Source: Hyphomicrobiaceae bacterium
GTDB lineage: Bacteria > Pseudomonadota > Alphaproteobacteria > Rhizobiales > Hyphomicrobiaceae
Direction: 5' to 3'
Length of the DNA: 64,000 bases
NCBI GenBank assembly: GCA_041397645.1
Contig: JAWKWE010000004.1
Coordinates: 1,550,001-1,614,000, forward strand
The notes below the pieces were generated by a model, which did no database searches, was not told where the DNA came from, and saw only the letters and a program-made list of their open reading frames with translations. Each line of letters starts with the position of its first letter. Within the stretch, counting starts at the first letter, position 1. Position numbers and translations under genes: made by a program. Positions 43,324 to 52,152 of this stretch are shown piece after piece.

Positions 43324-43806
43324 ATGATCGATCCAAGAGCCAGAATTGCGTTTGTACATCTGCGGGACATTCCGAGTGAGGAGATCATCGCGCACATGTC
43401 CGATCCCCGCGTGGGCAAACACATGCCACTCCTCACATTTGATTGGAATAGCGAAACACTTACGGACTTTCTTGCAATAAAGGACGCGTACTGGCGTCGC
43501 GACGGTCTCGGACACTGGGCAATCCTCTCCAACGGCACCTATGTCGGTTGGGGCGGGTTTCAGAAGGAGGGAGATGAGTGGGATTTCGGACTGGTGCTCC
43601 GGCCCGAATTCTTCGGGCTGGGTATGCGGATTACCCAGAAAGCACTGATGGTCGCCAGAGCCGAGCCGAGAATTCCGTTCGTGACATTCCTTCTGCCCCC
43701 GTCACGTAAGAATCTGAGAGCGCTTATCCGTCTCGGAGCCCAGTTCACTGGTGAGGTCGATCTCGGCTGCGCTCGATTTCTAAAGTTTCGCCTTCAGACG
43801 GCATGA
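43324..43806 (+). CDS. GNAT-family N-acetyltransferase
   Basis: A 160-residue protein with a GNAT-like fold: GHWAILSNGTYVGWGGFQ (strand pair), DFGLVLRPEFFGLGMRITQKALMVAR with the acetyl-CoA-loop region, and LPPSRKNLRALIRLGAQ near the end. The acetyl-CoA motif is a loose fit (R/Q-x2-G-x-G/A as FGLGMR). I use the ATG at 43324; a TTG at 43288 would overlap the end of the LysR gene. Substrate unknown. Confidence 0.75.
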   Translation: MIDPRARIAFVHLRDIPSEEIIAHMSDPRVGKHMPLLTFDWNSETLTDFLAIKDAYWRRDGLGHWAILSNGTYVGWGGFQKEGDEWDFGLVLRPEFFGLGMRITQKALMVARAEPRIPFVTFLLPPSRKNLRALIRLGAQFTGEVDLGCARFLKFRLQTA

Positions 43807-44269
43807 CCGCCGTTTCAGAGTGATTGGCATGTCTTGTTCGAGTGAGCTTCCACTGTCCTCTCGTCAGTCGTAGTTCGGCTAAGCTAGCTCGAACCAGACG
43901 AATTGTAAGCTCATCACCGCTGAGCTGGCCATGGCAGGTATTGGCCCGTTGCGTCCCTCCACCGATGTCCGCTGTCAGATTGCTACTGACTTCATCCTTA
44001 CGCTGGCCTTTTGGCGTCCAGCGGCTTTCGCTACCCCTGTACTAACCGGAAACGTGACGTCAATCGCCAAGCGATTGGACGGATTGGTGTTTGAGTCTTG
44101 GAGCATCCTCTGAGAGTGTGCCGAAAATTGACAATCCGCCTAGGCCTGCCGCACGCAGTCCAAGCTTGCGAACGACAAAACAACCTTCCTTAATTCCGGT
44201 ACTTTCCTCCCGAGGTTTTAGGATTGTACTGCTAAAATGCCTAAGCCCTTGTTCGGAATCGCGTTTTGA
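43807..44269. other. Intergenic region before tRNA-Thr
   Basis: About 460 bp with no convincing gene, repeat or integrase. The short frames here lack ribosome sites and family features. Confidence 0.35.
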
Positions 44270-44344
<75 letters not shown>

Positions 44345-44562
44345 GAACCGGATGGTGGCCCTAGAAAATACAACAAACCGCACTGCCGAAGCATTGCGGT
44401 TGTGCTGGGCACACTCGGAAAGCGGGCGGACACTGCCATAACCGGTCCTGTGGGGCAAGCGGTTAAGAGCTGTGCATTTTCTGCGAGTTGGGGACCGGCC
44501 GCTCGTCTAGTCGGCGTGCGGCGGTTAAACTCCGGCAGATCGGCGCAGGGAGTGACTATCGC

Positions 44563-44748
44563 ATGTCTAAAGGTAGCGGCAGCACAGGTGACGGTGGCAA
44601 GGCGGCTGCCAATCGGGCAGAGAGGCTGGCCGCCGAATTACGGGCAAATTTGCGCAAGAGAAAGGCGGTGGCGCGCGCCCGCAGCGGCCCACACGGGGAG
44701 CCTGCCAACGGTGAAATCGGGGCCGCGGAGCCTAAGGACGAGGGATGA
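44563..44748 (+). CDS. Small basic hypothetical protein upstream of murA
   Basis: A 61-residue protein, MSKGSGSTGDGGKAAANRAE and so on, with a helical LAAELRANLRKRKAVARAR stretch. It has GGGAG upstream of the ATG. Short Arg/Lys/Ala-rich proteins of this kind commonly precede murA in Hyphomicrobiales. Function unknown. Confidence 0.65.
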   Translation: MSKGSGSTGDGGKAAANRAERLAAELRANLRKRKAVARARSGPHGEPANGEIGAAEPKDEG

Positions 44749-44761
44749 GAAAATGCCGGCT

Positions 44762-44798
44762 CCTGAATGACTTTTACCTCTCCAGGTCGGCATTCAGG
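44762..44798. terminator. Inverted repeat between the small gene and murA
   Basis: CCTGAATG (44762-44769) and CATTCAGG (44791-44798) are perfect complements with a 21-base loop, just after the small gene's stop. There is no T-run, so it may be a weak terminator, an operator or chance. Confidence 0.3.
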
Positions 44799-44997
44799 TC
44801 ACGCCAATGCACGTCTTCGTCGCGCCCTCTTGCCCCCGACCCGCGCCTGCCGCTAATCATGCGGCAAAATCGCAGCAGTCGAGTCGGGTTTGCGTGTCGT
44901 TGCGGCCGGTCTGTTGTGCCGGTCAGGTTTCAATCGGCCAGGGACGTCGAGCAACAGTGGCTCGGGTAACCTGCGCAACCCATCCTAGGACTTCTTC

Positions 44998-46290
44998 ATG
45001 GATCGTATCCAGATTACCGGCGGCCGACAGCTCAACGGCGTAATTCCCATTTCCGGCGCCAAGAATGCGGCGCTGCCGCTCCTCATCGCCAGCCTGTTGA
45101 CCGACGATCGGCTCACGCTGAAGAACGTGCCGAACCTCGCAGACGTCAATCTCCTGGTTCGCATTTTGCGCAATCACGGCGTCGATCTGGCGGTCGACGG
45201 CAAGCGCACCGGACCCGTGCAGCATCTTGGAGAGACGTTCCATCTGACGGCGCGCGATATCGTCGACACCACCGCGCCTTATGAAATGGTATCGCGGATG
45301 CGGGCCAGCTTTTGGGTGCTCGGTCCGTTGATTGCGCGCATGGGCGTCGCGAAGGTTTCGTTGCCTGGCGGTTGCGCCATCGGAACCCGCCCGGTTGATC
45401 TGCATCTCGCCGGCCTTAAGGCGCTGGGCGCCGATATCGAGATCGAAGGCGGCTACGTGCTCGCCAAAGCACGCAAGGGCCTTCGCGGCGCGCACATCGT
45501 TTTCCCGAAGGTTTCTGTGGGCGCCACCCATAACGTGCTCCTGGCAGCGGCGCTGGCGCGCGGCGAAACGGTGATCGAGAACGCTGCACGCGAGCCGGAA
45601 ATCGGCGACGTCGCCGATTGCCTTGTTAAGATGGGTGCCCGCATCGATGGTATCGGTACGTCCGTCCTGCGCATCCAGGGGCGGGAACGTCTCGAAGGCG
45701 CGGTTCATACCGTTGTGCCTGACCGCATCGAGACAGGCACCTTTGCTTTTGCCGTCGCTGCAACAGGTGGCGACGTATTGCTCGAAGGGGCAAAGGCCGC
45801 GCATCTCAAGACTGCACTTGATGTGTTGGCCGAGACCGGCGCGCAGGTCGAGGAAACATCCAAGGGAATTCGCGTTGCGCGCACCAAGGGTGGCATTGCG
45901 CCTGTGTCGGTTGAAACGCAACCCTTCCCTGGCTTTCCAACCGATCTTCAGGCTCAGCTCATGGCTCTCGTGTCGCGTGCGGTAGGTACCAGTGTCATTC
46001 GCGAAACGATCTTTGAAAACCGCTTCATGCATGTGCAGGAGCTGGCTCGTCTCGGCGCCGACATTCACCTGCATGGCGATACGGCCACGATAAAGGGCGT
46101 CAAGGCGTTGACCGGTGCGCCTGTGATGGCCACGGACCTCAGAGCCTCGGTGTCTTTGGTTATCGCCGCGCTGATGGCCGAGGGCACCACGACGATCAAT
46201 CGCGTCTACCACCTCGACCGCGGTTTCGAGCAGCTTGAACAGAAGCTGTCGCGGTGCGGGGCTTTGGTTGAGCGCATCGCCGGAGCTTGA
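44998..46290 (+). CDS. murA: UDP-N-acetylglucosamine 1-carboxyvinyltransferase
   Basis: This enzyme makes the first committed step of peptidoglycan synthesis, adding enolpyruvate from PEP to UDP-GlcNAc. The 430-residue length is standard. K22-N23 (AKNAAL) and the PEP-attacking C126 (PGGCAIGTRP) are both present, so it should be fosfomycin-sensitive in type. It starts at an ATG that begins the MDRIQITGG family N-terminus. In related genomes the DUF2948 and hisD genes usually follow closely; here two envelope-type genes lie between. Confidence 0.97.
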   Translation: MDRIQITGGRQLNGVIPISGAKNAALPLLIASLLTDDRLTLKNVPNLADVNLLVRILRNHGVDLAVDGKRTGPVQHLGETFHLTARDIVDTTAPYEMVSRMRASFWVLGPLIARMGVAKVSLPGGCAIGTRPVDLHLAGLKALGADIEIEGGYVLAKARKGLRGAHIVFPKVSVGATHNVLLAAALARGETVIENAAREPEIGDVADCLVKMGARIDGIGTSVLRIQGRERLEGAVHTVVPDRIETGTFAFAVAATGGDVLLEGAKAAHLKTALDVLAETGAQVEETSKGIRVARTKGGIAPVSVETQPFPGFPTDLQAQLMALVSRAVGTSVIRETIFENRFMHVQELARLGADIHLHGDTATIKGVKALTGAPVMATDLRASVSLVIAALMAEGTTTINRVYHLDRGFEQLEQKLSRCGALVERIAGA

Positions 46291-46325
46291 ACTCGATCGG
46301 GCTGCGAATGGCTGGCAGAGTTAAA

Positions 46326-46347
46326 ATTGTGGCTAGGAAGCCACAAT
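46326..46347. terminator. Perfect 9-bp hairpin after murA
   Basis: ATTGTGGCT (46326-46334) and AGCCACAAT (46339-46347) pair perfectly around an AGGA loop, 36 bp past the murA stop. Read on the minus strand it is followed by TTTT, and on the plus strand by no T-run. A terminator or stabilising stem is likely. Confidence 0.45.
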
Positions 46348-46447
46348 ACTTGAGGCCGGCGTTGACCATTTTCGCACAATTTTCGGTCGCCCCGCGCACA
46401 CTGTGTAATTTACCACTCCGGGCACGTGATCCTGGCTGGAGAAGAGA

Positions 46448-47872
46448 ATGTTGCGCCTGATTTTGCGCATCGGATTGGCGCTCGTGGCTGCCATAGCAGC
46501 GGGCTTGAGTGTGGGGTCGGCGCTGGGCTTGCCGCTGGTTTCGACCAGTCAAGCTGCGACCTCTGCAGTCTGGCAGGCTCTGACTGGGGTTGGCTCATAT
46601 ATCCCGTTCGTTCTTCTGCTTTCGATCATTGCGATTGCTCTGGCTGAACTGCTAGCGCTGCGGCACTGGGTCTACTGGCTGCTCGCGGGATGCATCACGG
46701 CGATTATCGGTTTTCATGTGCTGGAGTTTGCCGGAGTTTCGGACGTATTGTCCGCAGTGCATGCTCCACTGAAATTCGTTGTCATGGGAGCAGCCGGGGG
46801 ATTGGTCTACTGGCTTCTCTCCGGACGGAACGCAGGGGGGCTGGTCGCGGCTGCAGAGCAGCTATACGCGGTTTCACCTGTGACGGCGAAAGAAGAACGA
46901 CGTCGCTGCGCGCTGTGTGCGCTGCTGTGGCTGGCACTCGGACTGATCCCGCTTGGCCTGCTGGGATGGCAGTCTCTCCATTTGGGGAGCGCACCGTTCG
47001 CAGATCGGCTGAGATCAAGTGCTGCAGGCGATGCGACACGACTGCTGACGTTTGCCGGGCTCGACGGCGTGAAGTTGCGGGTCGAAGACCACACCGGTCA
47101 CGTCACGGGCACGGTGGCGGACGCCGAAACGAAGGAAAAGACTTTTCAGAAAGCGAAAGAGGTACTAGCGCCGCTGGTGGGGCTGCCCGGTATCGTCGCC
47201 GTTTTGCAAAACGATTTATACGCAGTCGACGACACCAGTCCGGCGATCGCCGCGGAGAATGCGCGCATCAAGTCTGCGGAAGAAGCTGCCCGCAAAAAGG
47301 CTGAAGAAGAGCGTCTTGCCGCCGAGGCTGAAGCCAAGCGCAAGGCTGAGGAAGAAGCCGCGCGCAAAAAGGCTGAAGAAGAGCGTCTTGCCGCCGAGGC
47401 TGAAGCCAAGCGCAAGGCTGAGGAAGAAGCTGCCCGCAAGAAAGCAGAGGAAGATCGTATCGCCGCTGAGCGCAAGGAAGAGTTCGATGCCTGCAGCACC
47501 AACCTCTCCGATCTGACTCGGAAATCCAACATTCTGTTCCGCAGCGGATCTGCCGACTTGCGCCCCCGACACGCCAAGCTCCTTGATGCCTTGGCGTCCG
47601 TGGCGAAAAGCTGTCCCGTCATCACGATCGTCATCGGTGGGCACACGGACTACACCGGCGGGGAAGACCTAAATCAGGCGCTGTCGGAGGATCGGGCTGA
47701 AGCCGTTCGCGCAGCTCTCGTGGAGCGCGGGGTTGACGCCAAACAACTGGAAACGCGCGCCTACTCCTATCGCCAACCTATCGACGGCACCCTCAGACAT
47801 TACGCGCGCAGAATAGAACGGCGCGCCAGTTTTGAGGCGGTGCTGCGGCCGGAAGAACAACCGACCCAATAG
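46448..47872 (+). CDS. OmpA-family protein with membrane N-terminus and repeat coiled coil
   Basis: A 474-residue protein with three parts. Residues 1-190 hold several membrane helices. Residues 195-255 form a small BON-like or periplasmic domain (LRVEDHTGHVTGTVADAE, LVGLPGIVAVLQND). A Glu/Ala/Lys coiled coil built from 24-residue repeats (about 278-340) leads to a C-terminal OmpA peptidoglycan-binding domain (ILFRSGSADLRP, IGGHTDYTGGEDLNQALSEDRAEAV). The coiled coil would span the periplasm and the OmpA domain would bind the wall. The hydrophobic N-terminus in place of a simple signal is unusual. Confidence 0.85.
   Translation: MLRLILRIGLALVAAIAAGLSVGSALGLPLVSTSQAATSAVWQALTGVGSYIPFVLLLSIIAIALAELLALRHWVYWLLAGCITAIIGFHVLEFAGVSDVLSAVHAPLKFVVMGAAGGLVYWLLSGRNAGGLVAAAEQLYAVSPVTAKEERRRCALCALLWLALGLIPLGLLGWQSLHLGSAPFADRLRSSAAGDATRLLTFAGLDGVKLRVEDHTGHVTGTVADAETKEKTFQKAKEVLAPLVGLPGIVAVLQNDLYAVDDTSPAIAAENARIKSAEEAARKKAEEERLAAEAEAKRKAEEEAARKKAEEERLAAEAEAKRKAEEEAARKKAEEDRIAAERKEEFDACSTNLSDLTRKSNILFRSGSADLRPRHAKLLDALASVAKSCPVITIVIGGHTDYTGGEDLNQALSEDRAEAVRAALVERGVDAKQLETRAYSYRQPIDGTLRHYARRIERRASFEAVLRPEEQPTQ
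47285..47470 (+). repeat. 72-bp in-frame tandem repeat in the OmpA-family gene
   Basis: Two nearly identical 72-bp units (47285-47356 and 47357-47428) and a degenerate third part (47429-47470) encode AARKKAEEERLAAEAE followed by AKRKAEEE. The two full copies differ by very few bases, which points to recent duplication. Copy number could vary by slippage and change the length of the coiled coil. Confidence 0.9.
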
Positions 47873-47888
47873 CCTCGGGAGGAGCTTG

Positions 47889-48143
47889 ATGTATCTCGTT
47901 CAGCAATTGTGGTGGTTCTTGCTGCTGGCGTTCCTGCTAGGGGCGCTGTTGGGCTACCTGATGTGGCGCACCTGCGGCCAGCGCCATATTCAATCCACCT
48001 ACCAGCGACAGCTCAAGGATTCATCCGAACGGATCGCATCGCTTGAAAAGGAACGCGCCAAGTTCTCAGCATCGGCACTTGAAGCCGAACGGGAGGTGGC
48101 CCGCCTCAGAGCCGCGTTGGATAAAGCTGGTGGCATGGCCTAA
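47889..48143 (+). CDS. Small membrane-anchored coiled-coil protein
   Basis: An 84-residue protein with one N-terminal helix (LWWFLLLAFLLGALLGYLMW) and a charged helix (SERIASLEKERAKFSASALEAEREVARLRAAL). GGGAGGAGC precedes the ATG at 47889, which lies 16 bp after the OmpA-family stop, so the two are probably cotranscribed and may act together at the envelope. Function unknown. Confidence 0.7.
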   Translation: MYLVQQLWWFLLLAFLLGALLGYLMWRTCGQRHIQSTYQRQLKDSSERIASLEKERAKFSASALEAEREVARLRAALDKAGGMA

Positions 48144-48254
48144 AAAGGCGCTACTTCTCGGGAGAATGATTGAACCGTCGTGGTTGCACCTGTGAGCGTG
48201 CGGGGCTATCACTCCACCGACAGCCGGTATACAGGGGCCGCAGCCGCATTCTCG

Positions 48255-48719
48255 ATGTCCGATCTCAAGCTTATCGCACTCGATTCAGAAGATCTGAACG
48301 TAATATCTGCGCATTTGCAAGATGCCGTCCTGCGCGTTGGCGACATGGCGTATCTTCCGCGAGAGCGCCGGTTTGCTGTCGTGGTCAACCGCTTCGACTG
48401 GGAAACTGCCGCAAGCCGAAGTGGAAAGGGCGAAAAAACGAGCCTCGTACGTCGCCGTTCGGGACTGCGTTTCGAACGGGTGATGGGCGCCCAGGTTCAT
48501 GGCATAGACCTCAAGGACAAGGCGGCGGCCTTGGCGCTGCTTGCTGTCGTGTTTGAGCCTTCGGGCGACCAGGAGAGTGTGGCAGGCAATGTCACGTTGA
48601 CATTTTCCGGCGGTGCCGCCATCCGGCTATCGGTCGAATGCGTGGAAGCTGAAATGAAAGACCTCGGCGCGGTCTGGAAGGCGCACCAGGCTCCGCGCCA
48701 TGGTGGCGAAGAGAGCTGA
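48255..48719 (+). CDS. DUF2948 family protein
   Basis: A 154-residue protein starting MSDLKLIALDSEDLNVISAHLQDAVLRVGD, with LPRERRFAVVVNRFDWE and a C-terminal GAAIRLSVECVEAEMKDLG. These blocks are characteristic of DUF2948, which sits between murA and hisD in many alphaproteobacteria. Its function is unknown. The start at 48255 matches the family; the frame is open upstream to 48180. It overlaps or abuts the hisD frame. Confidence 0.9.
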   Translation: MSDLKLIALDSEDLNVISAHLQDAVLRVGDMAYLPRERRFAVVVNRFDWETAASRSGKGEKTSLVRRRSGLRFERVMGAQVHGIDLKDKAAALALLAVVFEPSGDQESVAGNVTLTFSGGAAIRLSVECVEAEMKDLGAVWKAHQAPRHGGEES

Positions 48720-48765
48720 GGACGAGACCATTAAGGAGCGGTCCGTTGGACCGGAGCATTTCACG

Positions 48766-50058
48766 ATGCCGATGCATCTAAAGAGCACTGCGGCCGATTT
48801 CGAAGCATCGTTTGCGGCGCTGTTGGCACAGAAGCGGGAAGTTTCCACGGACGTCGATCTCGCGGTGCGTGCCATCATCGACGATGTGCGCGCGCGCGGC
48901 GATGCCGCGTTGATCGACCTTTCCAAGAAGTTCGATGCGGTGGACTTGGATACTGTCGGAATCAAGATACGCGGCGACGAGATCGAGGCCGCGGTGGCTC
49001 AGTGCTCGCCCGACACGATCGAAGCTCTTAAATTCGCTCGCGATCGCATTCGCGACCACCATGCTCGCCAGCTTCCCGAAGATGACAGATATTGCGATGA
49101 AGCCGGCGTTGAGCTTGGCCATCGCTGGACGGCGGTTGAAAGCGTGGGCCTCTACGTGCCGGGTGGCCTCGCCTCATATCCCAGTTCGGTGTTGATGAAC
49201 GCGGTGCCTGCGAACGTCGCCGGGGTGCCGCGCATCGTCATGGTAGTTCCCACACCGCGCGGGGAGCTCAATCCGCTTGTGTTGGCCGCTGCGCAACTTT
49301 CCGGCGTCGAAGAGATTTATCGCGTCGGCGGCGCGCAGGCGGTCGCAGCGCTCGCCTTTGGAACCGAAACGATTGCGCCAGTAGTGAAGATTGTCGGGCC
49401 TGGCAACGCCTACGTGGCCGCCGCCAAGCGGCAGGTGTTCGGCACCGTTGGCATCGATTCCATCGCTGGACCATCCGAGGTTCTCATCATTGCCGATAAG
49501 AACAACAATCCGGATTGGATCGCAGCCGATCTCCTCGCTCAGGCCGAGCACGATACTGCAGCTCAGTCAATTCTGATGACGGATGATGCAGCCTTTGCAG
49601 CCGAGGTTACAAAAGCTGTTGAACGCCAGCTCATGACGCTGACTCGCGGCAACATCGCGGGTGAGAGCTGGAATGTTTTCGGTGCTACGATTGTGCTGTC
49701 GTCGCTCGAAGAAGCCCCGCGTCTCGCTGACCGGATCGCGGCTGAACACCTCGAAATCGCGACGGCCGACTGCGAGACGCTTGCCAAACGCATACGTAAT
49801 GCGGGCGCCATTTTCCTGGGCTCCATGACCCCAGAGGTGATTGGCGATTACGTTTCAGGGTCCAATCACGTGCTGCCCACGGCTCGCAGTGCGCGCTTCT
49901 CATCAGGGCTCGGCGTTCTCGATTACATGAAGAGAACGTCGGTGTTGAAGCTCGATAGCGCAGCGCTCAAGGCGCTGGGTCCTTCCGCAATGACGCTGGC
50001 GCGCGCCGAGGGGCTGGAGGCGCATCGGCGGTCCGTGGAAGTGCGGCTAGAGAGCTGA
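48766..50058 (+). CDS. hisD: Histidinol dehydrogenase
   Basis: HisD performs the last two oxidations of histidine synthesis (histidinol to histidine) using NAD and zinc. The 430-residue protein shows VPGGLASYPSSVLMNAVPA, VGPGNAYVAAAKRQVFGTVGID, the family signature near residue 230, and EHDTAAQSILMT with the conserved zinc-region histidine. The ATG at 48766 has GGAG upstream. It follows DUF2948 in the usual alphaproteobacterial order. Confidence 0.96.
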   Translation: MPMHLKSTAADFEASFAALLAQKREVSTDVDLAVRAIIDDVRARGDAALIDLSKKFDAVDLDTVGIKIRGDEIEAAVAQCSPDTIEALKFARDRIRDHHARQLPEDDRYCDEAGVELGHRWTAVESVGLYVPGGLASYPSSVLMNAVPANVAGVPRIVMVVPTPRGELNPLVLAAAQLSGVEEIYRVGGAQAVAALAFGTETIAPVVKIVGPGNAYVAAAKRQVFGTVGIDSIAGPSEVLIIADKNNNPDWIAADLLAQAEHDTAAQSILMTDDAAFAAEVTKAVERQLMTLTRGNIAGESWNVFGATIVLSSLEEAPRLADRIAAEHLEIATADCETLAKRIRNAGAIFLGSMTPEVIGDYVSGSNHVLPTARSARFSSGLGVLDYMKRTSVLKLDSAALKALGPSAMTLARAEGLEAHRRSVEVRLES

Positions 50059-50075
50059 GGGGCCAAACCAAAGGC

Positions 50076-50564
50076 ATGACAAGCGAAGCCGAAAAGAGCC
50101 GCGACCGCCTTGTCGAGATCACGCTCGACCAGCGCTCGCTTGGGCAGTCGAACGTCAATATCGACCACGAACGCGAGGTCGCCATTTTCGATATTCTGGA
50201 TGGCAATTCTTTCGCAGTCGATGGCATGGATGTCGGTCCCTATCGCCTGAACCTTGCCATCGTGGACGACAGGCTGCAGCTGACGGTACGCGACGAAGAC
50301 GCCGAAGCGGTGGCGTCCCATCAGGTGCCATTGACGCCGCTCAAGCGGGTGATGAAGGACTATTTTCTCGTCTGCGACGACTATTATGACGCCGTGCGTA
50401 CGGCGCCACCTTCTCGCATCCAGGCGATCGACCTTAACCGGCGTACACTTCACGACGAAGGCAGCAAGATCTTGGCGGAGAAGCTTGAGGGCAAGGTGAA
50501 GGTCGACGCCGATACGGCACGCCGCCTGTTCACGCTGCTCTGTGCCCTGCATTGGAAGGGGTAG
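50076..50564 (+). CDS. UPF0262 family protein
   Basis: A 162-residue protein with RLVEITLDQRSLGQSNVNIDHEREVAIFDIL and a PLTPLKRVMKDYFLVCDDYYDAV core, the UPF0262 pattern, found directly after hisD as usual. Function unknown. It starts 17 bp after hisD and is probably cotranscribed. Confidence 0.9.
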   Translation: MTSEAEKSRDRLVEITLDQRSLGQSNVNIDHEREVAIFDILDGNSFAVDGMDVGPYRLNLAIVDDRLQLTVRDEDAEAVASHQVPLTPLKRVMKDYFLVCDDYYDAVRTAPPSRIQAIDLNRRTLHDEGSKILAEKLEGKVKVDADTARRLFTLLCALHWKG

Positions 50565-50578
50565 GCTCCGGCCGCTGA

Positions 50579-52024
50579 TCAACGCCGTGCGTTGAGGTAC
50601 CAGGTATCTTGTGCCCCGACACCTTTGATGTCGATGGTGCCGTGCTGCTCCAGAATGAAGTCCTTTTCCAAGGCCGCCTTGCAACCTGGGCACAACAGAA
50701 TGCGGCCGGGCTTGCTTGCCTGCTCAAGGCGGCTAGCCAGATTCACTGGATCTCCCCAGACGTCGTAGCTGAATTTCCGCTTGCCGATCACGCCCGCCAT
50801 CATCGGACCGGACGCCATGCCTGCGCGCACGTTTATGGGAAGGTCGAGTTCGCGAGCGGTATCCTCGACGGCTTCCAGCATATCGAGCGCCATGGACGCC
50901 AGCGCTACAGCGTGGTCCGAGCGCGGCTCAGGGACGCCGGACGCGACCATATAGGCGTCGCCGATGGTCTTGATCTTTTCAACGCCATGCTTGGCTGCAA
51001 GCTCGTCAAAGCGACTGACTAGGTTGTTCAACATCTCGACCGTGCGCTCCGGGCCTAGCCCGCGCGCAATCGCAACAAAGCCGGTGATGTCTGCAAAGAG
51101 CACTGACGCTTCCGTGAACCCGTCCGCGATCGCTGTTTCGGGCTCGGCCTTTAATCGTTCAACGACCGTTTCAGGCAAGACGTTGCGTAATACCGTTTCG
51201 GTTTCCGCCTTTGCACGTTCAGCAAGGCTGAAGGCGTAGTAGACCGAGGCGGCAATGAGGCCGAACGTCGTCAAGGCGCCCTGTAGGTAACTTGCGTTGA
51301 GAAAGGCATCGTCCATCGGCAGCAGAGCATCTGACCGATGGTAGGCGAACCACGCGAACAGATGGAGTGCCAGAGCCGTGACGACGGTGGCAAGCACGAG
51401 CCAGATGCGCTCCAGCCCGAAGACTACGAAAGGCGCGGCAGAGAATGCTACATACATGAGTGGGGTGCCTGCGGACCGACCGAAGTAGGCTGTAAAGAAT
51501 AAAAGCGCCAGCAACTCGGCGCCCGCGATCAGCAATGCCCCTGCAATGTCATTGATGCGGTGTGCGAATGGCACCAGCATGGCGATGCCCGCAAGCACCA
51601 CGTTCATCAGGATGACGGGACGCATCTTGGCGTAGTCGGCCGCAGCCTGCTGGAACGCGAAAATGAGCGTGGTGATGACGATGATCACCGAGATCATGTT
51701 AATGATCTTCAAGCGTCGCTGGGTGTCAGGCGGATACCTCTTGGTGCCCAGAGCTGCGATGTAGGATAGAAATCGTCCCACCGGAGCAAACAGGCTACGA
51801 AGTCCGGCGCGAACAAATGTGAGCGAACGTCCTAGAGCGCTCAGCACTGATGTGAAGTCGGACGCGCGCAGTCGCGGTGCATCCAGGTGCATGGTCGACG
51901 TCTTAGTATTTTCATCGGATCGTTGCTGGGACGCATACGACGACTGCAGGCCGCCTTCGGCTGGGCGCACGTCTTCGATCCTGGTGGGTCCGGGTCTCAT
52001 TCGGCCTGATGCTACCTCGAACAT
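50579..52024 (-). CDS. Membrane class III adenylate/guanylate cyclase
   Basis: A 481-residue protein. Residues 105-275 hold about six membrane helices, followed by a short coiled linker (LAERAKAETETVLRNVLPETVV) and a class III cyclase domain. The two metal aspartates are visible (LFADITGF and KIKTIGDAYM), as is the purine-binding set K (EKIKTIGD) and D (YDVWGDPVNLASRLE), typical of adenylate cyclases. It probably makes cAMP. The Crp-type regulator gene lies upstream in the same orientation, an obvious receiver. The N-terminal start could also be a later ATG at 52000. Confidence 0.9.
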   Translation of the reverse strand: MFEVASGRMRPGPTRIEDVRPAEGGLQSSYASQQRSDENTKTSTMHLDAPRLRASDFTSVLSALGRSLTFVRAGLRSLFAPVGRFLSYIAALGTKRYPPDTQRRLKIINMISVIIVITTLIFAFQQAAADYAKMRPVILMNVVLAGIAMLVPFAHRINDIAGALLIAGAELLALLFFTAYFGRSAGTPLMYVAFSAAPFVVFGLERIWLVLATVVTALALHLFAWFAYHRSDALLPMDDAFLNASYLQGALTTFGLIAASVYYAFSLAERAKAETETVLRNVLPETVVERLKAEPETAIADGFTEASVLFADITGFVAIARGLGPERTVEMLNNLVSRFDELAAKHGVEKIKTIGDAYMVASGVPEPRSDHAVALASMALDMLEAVEDTARELDLPINVRAGMASGPMMAGVIGKRKFSYDVWGDPVNLASRLEQASKPGRILLCPGCKAALEKDFILEQHGTIDIKGVGAQDTWYLNARR

Positions 52025-52152
52025 GCCTCGCGCTGGCGTGGGCGCTTCCAGCCGGAGGCACCGTCCGCTTACTGATGCCGGAACTCTCTTGTCGCTGCGT
52101 CAGTGGCACCCCTTTTAGCACGCCGGCGCGCGCAAGGGGCCCTCCAAAAGGC

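Noticed and set aside
44923..46212. 429-codon minus-strand frame across murA
   Set aside because: MurA on the plus strand explains the region, including its catalytic cysteine.
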